A DNA stretch of 64,000 nucleotides from Desulfobaculum xiamenense (lineage in GTDB: Bacteria > Desulfobacterota > Desulfovibrionia > Desulfovibrionales > Desulfovibrionaceae), in contig NZ_JAATJA010000002.1 of the NCBI RefSeq assembly GCF_011927665.1, positions 868,001-932,000 on the forward strand. The letters run 5' to 3'. This document shows, in pieces, positions 34,786 through 44,513 of the stretch (position 1 is its first letter; the number at the start of each line of letters is the position of its first letter). The notes below the pieces were generated by a model, which made no database searches, had not been told where the DNA came from, and saw only the letters and a list, made by a program, of their open reading frames with translations. The translations under genes and the position numbers were made by a program.

Positions 34786-36429
34786 TCAGCCCCTGCGAAG
34801 GGCCTTGAAGGCGTTGATGAGGCCGTTGGTCGATGCGTCGTGCGCGGTGACGGGCGCGTCGTTGGTCAATTCGGGCAGGATGGCCCCGGCGAGTTTCTTG
34901 CCGAGTTCCACGCCCATCTGATCGAAGGAATTGATGCCCCACACCGTGCCCTGCACGAAGATCTTGTGCTCGTAGAGGGCGATGAGCGCCCCGAGGGTGG
35001 CCGGGGTGAGCCGGCGGAAGAGGATGGTGTTCGTGGGGCGGTTGCCGGTAAAGGTCAGGTGCGGGGCCAGCGCGTCCATGCGTTCGGGGGCCATGCCCTT
35101 GGCGGTGAGTTCGGCGCGGGCCTCGGCGATGGTGCGCCCGCGCATAAGGGCCTCGGTCTGCGCGAGGAAATTGGAGATGAGCACGTCGTGGTGTCCGTCG
35201 AGCGGGTTCAGCGACTGCGCCGGGGCGAGGAAGTCGCACGGGACCAGCTTAGTGCCCTGATGCAGAAGCTGGAAGAAGGCGTGCTGGCCGTTGGTGCCCG
35301 GTTCGCCCCAGATGATGGGGCCGGTGCCGTAGTCCACGGGCTCGCCGTCGCGGTTCACGGACTTTCCGTTGGACTCCATGTCGCCCTGCTGGAAGTAGGC
35401 CGGGAAGCGGTCGAGGTACTGATCGTAGGGCAGGATGGCGTGCGTGCCGCAGGCGAAGAAGTTGTTGTACCAGACGCCGAGCATGGCCATGACCACGGGG
35501 ATGTTCTCGGCCAGCGGGGCGGTGCGGAAGTGCTCGTCCACCATGTGCGCGCCGTCGAGCAGTTCCTCGAAGCGCGTCATGCCTACGCTGAGCGCTATGG
35601 ACATGCCGATGGCGCTCCACAGCGAATAGCGCCCGCCGACCCAGTCCCAGAATTCGAACATGTTGGCGGTGTCGATGCCGAAGTCCGCCACGCCCTTGGC
35701 GTTGGTGGACAGCGCCACGAAGTGCCGCGCCACGTGGCGCTCGTCCCCGGCTGCGTCGAGGAGCCAGCGGCGGGCGGAGGCGGCGTTCAGCATGGTTTCC
35801 TGCGTGGTGAACGTCTTGGAGGCGATGATGAACAGCGTGGTTTCGGGATCAAGATGCTTGAGCGTCTCGGCAAGGTGGGTGCCGTCCACGTTGGACACGA
35901 AGTGCGCGCGCGGGCCGTCGGCGTAGTGGGCCAGTGCGCGGGTGACCATCTTCGGCCCGAGGTCCGATCCGCCGATGCCGATGTTGACCACGTCCGCGAT
36001 GGGGCGGCCGGTCCAGCCTTTCCACGCGCCGGTGCGCACGGCCTCGGTGAAGGCGCGCATCTTAGCCAGCACGGCGTTGACGTGCGGCATGACGTCCTCG
36101 CCGTTCACGAGGATGGGGCGCGAGCCACGGTTGCGCAAGGCCACGTGCAGCACAGCGCGGCCTTCGGTGAAATTGATGGCCTCTCCGGCGAACATGGCGT
36201 TTCGCCTGCCTTCGACGTCCGTCTCCCGCGCGAGGTCCATGAGCAGGTCCATGGTGCGCTCGGTGATGCGATTCTTCGAGTAGTCGAAGACGATGTCGCC
36301 AAGGCGCAGCGAGAACCTGTCGAAGCGTCCGGGGTCCGAGTCGAACATGTCACGCATGTGCAGGTCGCAGACTTGGGCGTAGTGGGCGCAAAGTTCGCTC
36401 CAGGCGGCGGATCGCGTGAGAGACGTCAT
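34786..36429 (-). CDS. pgi: Glucose-6-phosphate isomerase
   Basis: 547 residues, matching the usual ~549 of the long bacterial type. Interconverts glucose-6-phosphate and fructose-6-phosphate in the cytoplasm. Diagnostic segments: [43 protein letters not shown] and GVELGKKLA near the end. Start: ATG at 36429 is preferred over 36450 because AGAGGAAAACATC gives a well-spaced SD and [13 protein letters not shown] aligns with the N-terminus of E. coli Pgi. Single gene unit between hairpins; supplies fructose-6-phosphate for sugar-nucleotide synthesis, linking it loosely to the glycan genes. Confidence 0.95.
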   Translation of the reverse strand: MTSLTRSAAWSELCAHYAQVCDLHMRDMFDSDPGRFDRFSLRLGDIVFDYSKNRITERTMDLLMDLARETDVEGRRNAMFAGEAINFTEGRAVLHVALRNRGSRPILVNGEDVMPHVNAVLAKMRAFTEAVRTGAWKGWTGRPIADVVNIGIGGSDLGPKMVTRALAHYADGPRAHFVSNVDGTHLAETLKHLDPETTLFIIASKTFTTQETMLNAASARRWLLDAAGDERHVARHFVALSTNAKGVADFGIDTANMFEFWDWVGGRYSLWSAIGMSIALSVGMTRFEELLDGAHMVDEHFRTAPLAENIPVVMAMLGVWYNNFFACGTHAILPYDQYLDRFPAYFQQGDMESNGKSVNRDGEPVDYGTGPIIWGEPGTNGQHAFFQLLHQGTKLVPCDFLAPAQSLNPLDGHHDVLISNFLAQTEALMRGRTIAEARAELTAKGMAPERMDALAPHLTFTGNRPTNTILFRRLTPATLGALIALYEHKIFVQGTVWGINSFDQMGVELGKKLAGAILPELTNDAPVTAHDASTNGLINAFKALRRG

Positions 36430-36538
36430 GATGTTTTCCTCTGTATCCATTGTTCGATTCCAGTAACCGGTTCTCCTCGCAGTCTAATTTGAACGAAACA
36501 TGCGCGGAAGTCAACGCGCGGCACGAGGTTCCCCTTTC

Positions 36539-36568
36539 TTGACAGCGCAGGCGACCATTGCGTAGTCA
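36539..36568 (+). promoter_or_regulatory. Possible promoter for the symporter operon
   Basis: Perfect TTGACA at 36539-36544, then 18 bp to TAGTCA, a weak -10. It lies 80 bp before the small accessory protein gene. The weak -10 makes this a low-confidence call. Confidence 0.3.
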
Positions 36569-36620
36569 ATTCATGATGGATCGGCTACCATGGCGGATTC
36601 ATTCGCATAGGGAGGTTTTC

Positions 36621-36776
36621 ATGCTGGGATTCGACAATCCAGAGGTGGCGTTGGCCATGTGGCTGACGCTGGCCTCGGCGGTCGCGTGCGTCGTGTACGG
36701 GATCGTCAATTGGAACAGGGGAGGGAACGACGCCGAAGGGGTCGGCGGACGTTCCGACGGGGGACCGGAGAAATGA
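36621..36776 (+). CDS. Symporter small accessory protein
   Basis: 51 residues: MLGFDNPEVALAMWLTLASAV and so on, one membrane helix, then NWNRGGNDAEGVGGRSDGG. Short proteins of this kind (start with FDNPEVA, one helix, polar tail) precede SSS-family transporters in deltaproteobacteria and are probably their partner subunit. Start: ATG at 36621 with AGGGAGG spaced 5 nt away; the longer frame from 36558 has no SD. It overlaps the next gene by ATGA, which supports translation coupling. Easily missed because of its length. Confidence 0.8.
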   Translation: MLGFDNPEVALAMWLTLASAVACVVYGIVNWNRGGNDAEGVGGRSDGGPEK

Positions 36777-38374
36777 CGATCAAGGTTCTTTCGACGGTCC
36801 TATACATGTTCGTGGTCTTCTATCTCGGCTATCGGGGCTGGAAGGACACCAAGGTCGCCACGGACTACATGCTCGCCGGGCGGCGCATGCATCCCTTCGT
36901 CATGGCCATGTCCTATGGGGCGACGTTCGTCTCCACCTCGGCCATCATCGGTTTCGGTGGCGTGGCGGGGATGTTCGGCTTTCCGCTTATGTGGCTGACG
37001 TTCCTCAACATCGTCGTGGGCGTGTGGTTCGCGATGACTGTTTTGGGCAAGCGCACGCGGCGCATGGGCCTTGCGCTGGACTGCATGACCTTTCCCGAGC
37101 TTCTGGGCGAGCGCTACGCATCGCGCTTCATTCAGGGCTTTGCCGGGCTGGTCATCTTTTTGTTCGTGCCCATCTACGCGGCGGCGGTGCTCATTGGCAT
37201 CTCGCACATGATCGTGGTCGCGCTGGGCTTCGACTTCAACACCGCCCTCGTGGGCTTCACGCTCATCCTCGCGCTGTACGTCATCACCGGCGGCCTTAAG
37301 GCCGTCATGTACACCGACGCCTTTCAGGGCACGATCATGATCGTCATGATGGTCATCCTCGTCGTGGTGACCTACTCGAAGCTCGGCGGCGTGATTCCCG
37401 CGCATCAGAGCCTTACGGCCATGGCGGACCTCATGCCCGAGAAGCTCCGGGCCGGGGGCATGCTCGGCTGGACGCAGGGCATCCGCTTCGGCACGCCCAT
37501 CTGGCTTACGGTGTACACCACCATCGTCTACGGCGTGGGCATCGGCGTGCTGGCCCAGCCGCAACTGGTGGTGCGCTTCATGACCGTGGAGAGCGACCGG
37601 GAACTGAACCGCGCTGTGCTCTACGGTGGTCTGTTCATCCTGCTGTTGCCCGGTGTGCCCTATGTGGTGGGCGCGCTGTCCAACGCGGTGTTCCTCCAGA
37701 CATTCGGCAAGATATCCATCGACATGGCGGGTGGGAACTTCGACCGCATCATCCCCATCTACATCGACCAGATCATGCCGGAGTGGTTCTCCGGGCTGTT
37801 CCTCATGGCCATGTTCGCCGCGGCCATGAGCACGCTTTCGTCCCAGTACCACGTGGGCGGCACGTCCCTCGGGCGGGACTTCTTCCACAAGGCCGCGCGC
37901 ATCTCCAATGGCGACACCTTCAAGGTCACCCAGCTTGGTGTGGCTGTGACCATCTTCATGACCCTCGTCTGGGCGTGGGTGCTGCCCGGCGGCATCATCG
38001 CCCGCGCCACGGCCTTCTTCTTCGGCCTGTGCGCGGCGGCGTTTCTGCCTGCCTACATGCTTGGCCTGTACTGGAAGGGCATGACCCGCGCAGGGGCCAT
38101 CGTGTCCATGCTCGGCGGCTTTGCGGCGTCCATGTTCTGGCTGCTTTTCGTGCACCTCAAGGAATCCGCGTCCATCGGCGTGTGCGAAGCGTTGACGGGC
38201 CTGCCGTCCATCGCTGCCGCCGCGGCCAAGGGTTCGTGGCCGTGGCTTCTGCAATGGGTGGACCCCAACGTCGTGGCACTGCCGGTGAGCTTTGCCCTCG
38301 CCGTGGGCGTCAGTCTCATGACGAAGCCGCTGGACGAGGCGCACGTGGCGCGTTGCTGGAGCAACTTCCGCTAG
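36773..38374 (+). CDS. Sodium:solute symporter (SSS family)
   Basis: 533 residues, about 13 membrane segments. Family features: YMLAGRRMHPFVMAMSYGATFVSTSAIIGFGG at the N-terminus (SSS TM1-2), FPELLGERY, TGGLKAVMYTDAFQG and MFAAAMSTLSSQYHVGG, the last being the sodium-binding helix region. Probably imports an organic solute with Na+; the neighbours give no hint of which. Starts by ATGA overlap with the small accessory subunit and is followed by a terminator. Confidence 0.9.
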   Translation: MTIKVLSTVLYMFVVFYLGYRGWKDTKVATDYMLAGRRMHPFVMAMSYGATFVSTSAIIGFGGVAGMFGFPLMWLTFLNIVVGVWFAMTVLGKRTRRMGLALDCMTFPELLGERYASRFIQGFAGLVIFLFVPIYAAAVLIGISHMIVVALGFDFNTALVGFTLILALYVITGGLKAVMYTDAFQGTIMIVMMVILVVVTYSKLGGVIPAHQSLTAMADLMPEKLRAGGMLGWTQGIRFGTPIWLTVYTTIVYGVGIGVLAQPQLVVRFMTVESDRELNRAVLYGGLFILLLPGVPYVVGALSNAVFLQTFGKISIDMAGGNFDRIIPIYIDQIMPEWFSGLFLMAMFAAAMSTLSSQYHVGGTSLGRDFFHKAARISNGDTFKVTQLGVAVTIFMTLVWAWVLPGGIIARATAFFFGLCAAAFLPAYMLGLYWKGMTRAGAIVSMLGGFAASMFWLLFVHLKESASIGVCEALTGLPSIAAAAAKGSWPWLLQWVDPNVVALPVSFALAVGVSLMTKPLDEAHVARCWSNFR

Positions 38375-38404
38375 CCGTTCATGGGCGCGAATACTGTTTG
38401 CATC

Positions 38405-38436
38405 GCGGGGGAGGCCACGGCTTCCCCCGCTTTTTT
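38405..38436 (+). terminator. Intrinsic terminator after the symporter
   Basis: GCGGGGGAGGC / GCTTCCCCCGC stem (one G-U pair, 4-nt loop) followed by TTTTTT. Confidence 0.85.
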
Positions 38437-38502
38437 CTGTGCGGTGGGCGTAGGCGGGGGCCCATGGCCGAAGGGCGAATAGTCGCCGTCATCGCTCATA
38501 TG

Positions 38503-38531
38503 TTGACGCGAAGCTTCGGTGGGGTGATAGT
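38503..38531 (+). promoter_or_regulatory. Possible sigma-70-type promoter for the SDR gene
   Basis: TTGACG, 17-bp spacer, GATAGT (four of six -10 bases), about 75 bp upstream of the start codon at 38607. Confidence 0.4.
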
Positions 38532-38606
38532 CGGAGGGGTACGCCAACGATATGAGATGCTGGGAAAACTAACTTCCGGCGAGAAATCAGAAAACAAGGA
38601 CTGACT

Positions 38607-39584
38607 ATGCACATCAGAAAACGCGTTCTCATCACGGGCGGAGCAGGCTTCCTCGGTTCGTTCCTGTGCGAGCGGCTGATCCGCGAGGGCTGCGACGTCC
38701 TGTGCGTCGACAATTTCTTCACCGGCGCGCGGCAGAACATCGCTCATCTGCTCGAAAACCCCTATTTCGAGTTCATGCGGCACGACGTGACCTTCCCCCT
38801 CTATGTGGAATGCGACGAGATCTACAACCTCGCATGCCCGGCATCGCCCATCCATTACCAGTTCGACCCTGTGCAGACCACCAAGACGTCCATCCATGGG
38901 GCCATCAACATGCTCGGGCTGGCCAAGCGCGTACGGGCCAAGATATTCCAGGCCTCCACGTCCGAGGTTTATGGCGATCCCGAGGTGCATCCCCAGCGCG
39001 AGTCGTACTGGGGCCGCGTGAATCCCATCGGCGAGCGCGCCTGCTACGACGAGGGCAAGCGCTGCGCGGAGACGCTCTTTTTCGACTATCACCGCCAGCA
39101 CAAGCTGCGGATCAAGGTGGCCCGCATCTTCAACACCTACGGTCCGCGCATGCATCCCAACGACGGGCGCGTCGTTTCCAACTTCATCGTGCAGGCGCTT
39201 CGCGGCAAGCCCATGACCGTCTACGGCGACGGTTCGCAGACGCGCTCCTTCTGCTACGTGGACGACCTCATCGAGGGCTTCGTGCGGCTTATGGACACCC
39301 CGGACGAGGTGACCGGCCCGATGAACCTCGGCAACCCCGGTGAGTTCACGATTCTGGAACTGGCCGAGATCGTGCGCGAGATGGTGGGCGGCAAGTCCGA
39401 AATCCAGTTCAAGCCGCTGCCGGGAGACGACCCCACCCAGCGCAAGCCGGACATTACCTTCGCCCGCGAGCAGATGGGCTGGGAGCCGCGTGTGCAACTG
39501 CGCGAGGGCCTGCGCAAGACCATCGACTATTTCGACGGGCTTCTTGCTGAAATGGATGACATTTCCGTTTTGCGCCTCAACTGA
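38607..39584 (+). CDS. UDP-glucuronate decarboxylase-type NAD-dependent sugar epimerase/dehydratase
   Basis: 325 residues, usual for UDP-xylose synthase. Rossmann motif [13 protein letters not shown] (residues 9-21), [26 protein letters not shown] and the catalytic YDEGKR (Tyr-x3-Lys), plus [21 protein letters not shown], which is very characteristic of UXS. Converts UDP-glucuronate to UDP-xylose in the cytoplasm, a donor that could feed the glycosyltransferases of the first region (inference). Start: ATG at 38607 after ACAAGGACTGACT. A single-gene unit with a 105-bp gap to pyk. Confidence 0.88.
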   Translation: MHIRKRVLITGGAGFLGSFLCERLIREGCDVLCVDNFFTGARQNIAHLLENPYFEFMRHDVTFPLYVECDEIYNLACPASPIHYQFDPVQTTKTSIHGAINMLGLAKRVRAKIFQASTSEVYGDPEVHPQRESYWGRVNPIGERACYDEGKRCAETLFFDYHRQHKLRIKVARIFNTYGPRMHPNDGRVVSNFIVQALRGKPMTVYGDGSQTRSFCYVDDLIEGFVRLMDTPDEVTGPMNLGNPGEFTILELAEIVREMVGGKSEIQFKPLPGDDPTQRKPDITFAREQMGWEPRVQLREGLRKTIDYFDGLLAEMDDISVLRLN

Positions 39585-39688
39585 CGGGCAAATGTCGGAT
39601 TCCCGTCGCGAGTTCGAGGCTGAATTCCCGTGCGGGTTGTGGTAGAGCAGAGGGTGACGGACGAAACGTCTAACCCTGGAAGGACATC

Positions 39689-41113
39689 ATGCGGACGAAG
39701 ATAATTGCGACCCTCGGGCCTGCCTCCATGAAGTACGACATCATGAAGGGCATGGTGGAGCACGGGGTTCGGGTCTTCCGGCTGAACTTCTCGCATTCCG
39801 ACGCGCAGGCATTCATGCCCGTCGTCGCGGACATACGTCGTCTCGAAGTCGAGACGGGCATCCGTTTGACGATTATGGGCGACTTGTGCGGTCCGAAGAT
39901 TCGCATCGGCGAGGTCGAGAACTCTCCGTTGCAGATCAACAAGGGCCAGCGGGTGCTCCTTGGGCTGCCCAAGTACGATGCCGAGGCCGCCGGGCGGACC
40001 TTCGTCAGCCTCGACGTGCCCGAACTGCTTGAGGGCCTTGGCGAGGGCGACGCGGTCTTTCTGGCCGATGGGATGCTGCGCTTCACGGTGACGGAGGTTA
40101 TCCATCCTGACGCGCTCTTCGAGATGCGCGCCACCACGGAGGGGCTTCTCACCTCGCACAAGGGCATCGCCTTTCCGGACAAGATTCATCCGCTCCCCGC
40201 GCTCACGGACAAGGATCGCAAGGATCTGCGCGAGGGCATCCAGCTCGGCATCGACGCCGTGGCGTTGTCCTTTGTGCAGACGGCGGACGACGTGTACGAG
40301 ATCAAGTCCCTCATTCGCGAGCATGGCTCCTCCATCCCCGTGGTGGCCAAGCTGGAGCGCAAGCGCGCTGTGGAGAATCTGGACAGCATCGTCGAAGCGG
40401 CTGACGCCGTGATGGTCGCCCGTGGCGACCTCGGCGTGGAGTGCTCTCTGACGACGCTGCCGGTCATCCAGAAGCGCATCATCCGCGCCTGTCGCCACAA
40501 GCAGAAGGCCGTTATCGTGGCCACGCAGATGATGCTGTCCATGGTCAACAACCCCGGCCCCACCCGCGCCGAAGCCACGGACGTTGGCAACGCCGTCATG
40601 GACGGCGCGGACTGCGTGATGCTCTCCGAGGAGACGGCCATCGGTAGCTACCCCGTGGAGACCTGCGCATACATTCAGGGCATCGCCCAGAACTGCGAGC
40701 CGTACTACCTCGAACGGCTGGGCGGGCCGTACCGCCCGAGCGCAGAGAAGAACATCGTCAAGTACCTCGCGTATTCGGCCTGTCTCGTCGCCGAGCATGC
40801 GGAGAGTGCGGCCCTCGTCTCGCATTCCACCAGTGGTTCCACGGCGCGTGTGCTCTCTAGCCGCAGGCCGTCGCTGCCTATCTACGCTTTGTCTCCGGAC
40901 GAGGGTGCGCTTCGGATGTTGAACTTCTTCTGGGGCGTGGAGCCGCGTCTGGCGGACCGGGCGCTGTCGAGCCATCTGGAGCGGGCCATTGCCTTCGTGC
41001 GTGGCGAGGCGAGCATCGCCTCCGGGCAGTCCGTCGTCATCACCTCCGGCCAGGCCCACCCGCCGGGACAGACCGAAACCAAGACCAACACCATCAAGCT
41101 GTTCTACAAGTAG
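39689..41113 (+). CDS. pyk: Pyruvate kinase
   Basis: 474 residues. Catalyses phosphoenolpyruvate + ADP to pyruvate + ATP. Family motifs: MRTKIIATLGPAS, RLNFSHSD, GPKIRIGEVE (metal/substrate), VVAKLERKRAVENLD (catalytic Lys region), MVARGDLGVE, VATQMMLSM and the C-terminal regulatory domain. Start: ATG at 39689 with GGAAGGACATC as SD. Followed by a strong terminator, so it is a separate unit. Confidence 0.95.
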   Translation: MRTKIIATLGPASMKYDIMKGMVEHGVRVFRLNFSHSDAQAFMPVVADIRRLEVETGIRLTIMGDLCGPKIRIGEVENSPLQINKGQRVLLGLPKYDAEAAGRTFVSLDVPELLEGLGEGDAVFLADGMLRFTVTEVIHPDALFEMRATTEGLLTSHKGIAFPDKIHPLPALTDKDRKDLREGIQLGIDAVALSFVQTADDVYEIKSLIREHGSSIPVVAKLERKRAVENLDSIVEAADAVMVARGDLGVECSLTTLPVIQKRIIRACRHKQKAVIVATQMMLSMVNNPGPTRAEATDVGNAVMDGADCVMLSEETAIGSYPVETCAYIQGIAQNCEPYYLERLGGPYRPSAEKNIVKYLAYSACLVAEHAESAALVSHSTSGSTARVLSSRRPSLPIYALSPDEGALRMLNFFWGVEPRLADRALSSHLERAIAFVRGEASIASGQSVVITSGQAHPPGQTETKTNTIKLFYK

Positions 41114-41133
41114 ACGGCGTAGATTCGATGCAT

Positions 41134-41168
41134 AAGGCCCGAAGCGCACAGCTTCGGGCCTTTTTTTT
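41134..41168 (+). terminator. Intrinsic terminator after pyruvate kinase
   Basis: AAGGCCCGAAGC / GCTTCGGGCCTT perfect 12-bp stem, 5-nt loop, then eight T. Confidence 0.92.
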
Positions 41169-41564
41169 GCGCCGGGCCGAGGGCGCTACGCCATGCGCGC
41201 GTGGAGTTGCCCTCATCGCGAATGGAAGGGAAGGCGTGGGAGACTGGCGGAATGTCTGCAAGGTTGCGTGCGCAGCAATGGTGTAAATCCTATAAACTAT
41301 GCCGCTTGGATGTGAATTTCGGTGGGCGCAAGGGGTGGTCAAGCGGGTGGAATTGATGTATCGAAGTCGGACTTTGTCGCTAGGTCGTAAGGCTCGCGAT
41401 AGTTGCGGTATCAATTGGTTGTATTGAACATTAATTGCGTGTCTCAATCATTTATCAGGCGCAAAAAGATGGCGTACGCCGTTTTCAGGCTCCGGATTGT
41501 TGCATCCGCATGCGCTGCCGCCATACTCGGCGCACGCGGACAGGCATGCAGAGAGAGGGGAAGT
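41169..41564. other. 396-bp leader upstream of the FadL-type porin
   Basis: No gene on either strand. The stretch 41280-41460 is AT-richer than its surroundings (for example CCTATAAACTAT at 41289-41300 and TATTGAACATTAATTG at 41422-41437), which fits a promoter/operator zone, but no -35/-10 pair with good spacing stands out. Confidence 0.5.
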
Positions 41565-42872
41565 ATGAAGTCTGTCGTGAAAAGTCTTCTTCTGACGGCG
41601 TGCATCGTCGTACTGGGCGCCGTGTCGGCGCATGCCGCAGGCTATGGCCTGTATGAATTCAGCGCCCGCGGCAACGCCCTTGGCGGATCTCTTGTCGCCC
41701 GTACGCCCGATGCGGCCGCCGCCGCCTTCAACCCGGCCAACGTGACCAACCTGCCCGGTACGCACGTTCAGGTTGGCTTCACCGCCATCAATCCCTATTC
41801 GCAGGTGACTTTCGACAACGCCGCCTATGGCGATGGCACCGGCAAGTCCAACGTCTGGGTGCCGCCGCATTTTTACCTGACCCATCAGATGAGCGACACC
41901 ACGTGGGTCAACGTGGCCGTCATGTCCCGTTTCGGCCTCGGCACCGAGTTCGAGGAGGACTGGGCGGGCCGCTACAATGTGAACTACGCTGGCATCGAGG
42001 CCGTGTCCTTCAACCCCACCTTCGCGTGGAAGGCGACGGACAAGCTGTCTTTGGCCGTCGGCCCCGAGATCATGCGCTTCAAGTTCCGTCAGGAGAAGGT
42101 CACCGACCAGTACGGCGCGCTGTACAAGGCGGGTGCTCCCGGTGTCACCCCCGACATGGTCAACAACCCCGCCACCACCGCCGGTGATGTGGACGCCGCG
42201 CTCGAAGGCGACAGCGTGGGCCTCGGCCTCACCGCTGCCATGCACTATAAGTACAACGACGATCTCGCCTTCGGCCTGACCTACCGCAGCCAGATGAAGC
42301 AGGAAGTGAAGGGCAAGACCACCTTCTCCTACACCACGCTGCTCAATCCCGCTCTCGCGCAGCTCTACAAGGAGACCGACGCCGAGGCCGTCATCATCCT
42401 GCCCGACGAGATCTTCGCCGGCGTCAGCTACAACGTGACCGACCGTCTGTCCGTCGAAGCCGACATCGTGTGGACCAACTGGAGCCTCTACAACGAGCTG
42501 AACATCGAGTACGAGAATCCCGCGCTGCCCACCACCAGCTCCACCAAGGACTGGAACGATGCCTTCCGTGTGCAGCTGGGTGCCGAATACGCCTACAGCG
42601 ACGCGCTGGCCCTGCGCTGCGGCTACGTGTTCGACCAGTCGCCCATCAGTGCCGACCACGCCGAATACATGCTGCCCACCGGCGACAGGCACCTGTTCTC
42701 CGTCGGTTCCGGCTACCGGTTCAACGAGAACTGGACCCTCGACCTGTCCTATACCTATCTCATCGCCGAGAATCGCAGCTTCGACAATCGGCCCGCCGAG
42801 GGCATCTACTCCGGCGAGGCGCACGATACGTTCACCCACCTCGTGGGTGTGACCGTGGGCTACGACTTCTAG
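41565..42872 (+). CDS. FadL/OmpP1/TodX-family outer-membrane transporter
   Basis: 435 residues. Signal peptide MKSVVKSLLLTACIVVLGAVSAHA. The mature N-terminus AGYGLYEFSARGNALGGSLVARTPDAAAAAFNPAN is the typical FadL start, followed by antiparallel beta strands and a terminal strand ending VGYDF (C-terminal aromatic for BAM). Predicted 14-strand barrel that takes up hydrophobic compounds. Start: ATG at 41565 after GAGAGAGGGGAAGT; an upstream in-frame ATG gives no signal peptide. Not part of an operon. Ligand unknown. Confidence 0.88.
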   Translation: MKSVVKSLLLTACIVVLGAVSAHAAGYGLYEFSARGNALGGSLVARTPDAAAAAFNPANVTNLPGTHVQVGFTAINPYSQVTFDNAAYGDGTGKSNVWVPPHFYLTHQMSDTTWVNVAVMSRFGLGTEFEEDWAGRYNVNYAGIEAVSFNPTFAWKATDKLSLAVGPEIMRFKFRQEKVTDQYGALYKAGAPGVTPDMVNNPATTAGDVDAALEGDSVGLGLTAAMHYKYNDDLAFGLTYRSQMKQEVKGKTTFSYTTLLNPALAQLYKETDAEAVIILPDEIFAGVSYNVTDRLSVEADIVWTNWSLYNELNIEYENPALPTTSSTKDWNDAFRVQLGAEYAYSDALALRCGYVFDQSPISADHAEYMLPTGDRHLFSVGSGYRFNENWTLDLSYTYLIAENRSFDNRPAEGIYSGEAHDTFTHLVGVTVGYDF

Positions 42873-42895
42873 CAACCGCGTTCGACGACTGTTCG

Positions 42896-42930
42896 AAGGC
42901 CCGCATGCCGTAAGGTGTGCGGGCCTTTTT
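42896..42930 (+). terminator. Intrinsic terminator after the porin gene
   Basis: AAGGCCCGCA ... TGCGGGCCTT (10-bp stem, 12-nt loop) followed by TTT after the stem. It also ends close to the convergent MinD-like gene. Confidence 0.82.
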
Positions 42931-42959
42931 GCGTGTGTGGAACGAGTGCGCGGAAAGGA

Positions 42960-44513
42960 TCAGTTGCGCGAGGCGGCGAGGCGGAAGGTGTCACGTAGCG
43001 TGGCGACGGAGAAGGGCTTTTCGATGACCGTCACCCCGGCCTGTGGCAGACGGGGTTCCTTGTCCGGCGTTCTGCGGTAGCCGCGCAGCCAGATCATGGG
43101 CGTGGCGCCGGATTGGGTCATGAGGTGCTCAATGCGGCGGGCCGGACCGTCCCAGCAGACCACGCCGAGTCCGAAGCTCGCGAAGTCGGGAGCCGCTTCG
43201 CGCGTGGGATGGGGCGCGAGGGTCGTTGCGAAACCCGCGTCGCGCAGAAGCTCGACGACGACGTCGCGCAGGGCGTCGTCTGGACAGACCAGCAGGGCCG
43301 TGGCGGGCGAAGGCCTGCGTGGTGTGGGCGACGTTGGCGCATGAGAGGCTGGAGCCTTGGCGGCGGGTGTCGCACTGCTTTTTTTCGCCGACGGGGCTGC
43401 GGGCGGCGGGGAGGGCGCGGTGGCGTCCTGCCGGTTGGCGACGGTCGTCGCGGGCGCGTGAAGCATCGTGCGTAGGGACGAAAGTTCGCGGCGCACCGCA
43501 TGCACCGTGGCGGCGCGTTGAGCGGGGCTGGTGTCGGTTTCGAGGCTTTCGACGAGGGCGTCCACGCGCTCGAGAACGACCGCCGCTGCGGGGAGTTGCG
43601 GGGTCGGTTGCGCCGTGCCGCCCGATGGGTTGGTAGACGCACAGGCCGACGGGGCGGCGTGCTTCGCTGGTGGCGTGTGCTGCTTGAGACGCATCACGGA
43701 GGCGTCGAGGAACCGGTGGGGGCTTATGTCCCGTCCGCGAGCGCCGCCGATGGATGCGAGGCGCTGGGCGGCGCGGGCAATGGCGAGTGCCGCCGGGGAA
43801 TTGGGTGCCACTTCCATGAGTGGGCGTTGCAACGCCGTGGCCGAGGACACGCGGGGGTCCTCCGGGATGTGCCCGAGGCTCGAACAGTCGATGTGCAGCC
43901 GTCGCGCCGCCGTGGCCCGGAGCTTTTCGAAGACAAGGCGGGCGTGGGCGTCGCTGCGCGCCCGGTTGACGAGCAGCAGCGGACTCCACCACAGGCCGTT
44001 TTGCGAGAGCACCTTGATGAGGGCGTAGGCGTCGGTGATGGACGTTGCGTCTGGATTGACCACCACCACGATGTCGCGTGATGAGAGGCAGATGGAGGTG
44101 ACCTGCGCGGTGATGCCCGGCGAGTTGTCCACGAGGATGAAATCGTAGGTCTCAAGCGTCTTGAACTCGCGGACGAGGCGGGCGCGAGTGGCTCTGTCCA
44201 GTTCAGCCAGCCGGGGCACGCCGGACGCGCCGGACACGAGGTCCACGCCGGGGCCGACGGGCACGATGGCTTCGCGGATGGGAACGCCGGAGAACAGCAC
44301 GTCCTCAAGTGTCTTCGTGGGCGAGACGCCGAGTAGGATGTCCACGTTGGACAGCCCGAGGTCCGCGTCGAGGATGCACACGGAGTGTCCAAAAGCCCCG
44401 AGGGCGAAAGCGAGATTGACGGTGACGCTCGTCTTGCCCACGCCACCCTTGCCGCTGGCGATGGACACGATGCGCGTTCCCGGAGCGTCGGGCGTCACCG
44501 GCGTGATTTTCAT
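42960..44513 (-). CDS. MinD/FlhG-like ATPase fused to a C-terminal receiver-like domain
   Basis: 517 residues. Residues 1-260: deviant-Walker ATPase, SGKGGVGKTS near residue 20, ILDADLGLSNVDILLG, VDNSPGI. Then a long Pro/Ala-rich linker (about 270-400) and a receiver-like domain from about 404 (ALLVCPDDALRDVVVELL, then GVVCWDG and VTVIEKPFS). The receiver retains the Lys (K499) but lacks the acidic pair of strand 1, and the Asp of CWDG (455) may be off register, so phosphorylation is uncertain. FlhG-type proteins regulate flagellar number or polar localisation of complexes; no flagellar gene is nearby. The start overlaps the stop of the upstream HDOD kinase (ATGA), so the two proteins should be made together. 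Confidence 0.82.
   Translation of the reverse strand: MKITPVTPDAPGTRIVSIASGKGGVGKTSVTVNLAFALGAFGHSVCILDADLGLSNVDILLGVSPTKTLEDVLFSGVPIREAIVPVGPGVDLVSGASGVPRLAELDRATRARLVREFKTLETYDFILVDNSPGITAQVTSICLSSRDIVVVVNPDATSITDAYALIKVLSQNGLWWSPLLLVNRARSDAHARLVFEKLRATAARRLHIDCSSLGHIPEDPRVSSATALQRPLMEVAPNSPAALAIARAAQRLASIGGARGRDISPHRFLDASVMRLKQHTPPAKHAAPSACASTNPSGGTAQPTPQLPAAAVVLERVDALVESLETDTSPAQRAATVHAVRRELSSLRTMLHAPATTVANRQDATAPSPPPAAPSAKKSSATPAAKAPASHAPTSPTPRRPSPATALLVCPDDALRDVVVELLRDAGFATTLAPHPTREAAPDFASFGLGVVCWDGPARRIEHLMTQSGATPMIWLRGYRRTPDKEPRLPQAGVTVIEKPFSVATLRDTFRLAASRN

Noticed and set aside
36451-36490. Use of the upstream ATG at 36450 as the pgi start
   Set aside because: The nearest SD-like sequence is about 22 nt away, whereas ATG 36429 has AGAGG at a normal distance and aligns with E. 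coli Pgi.
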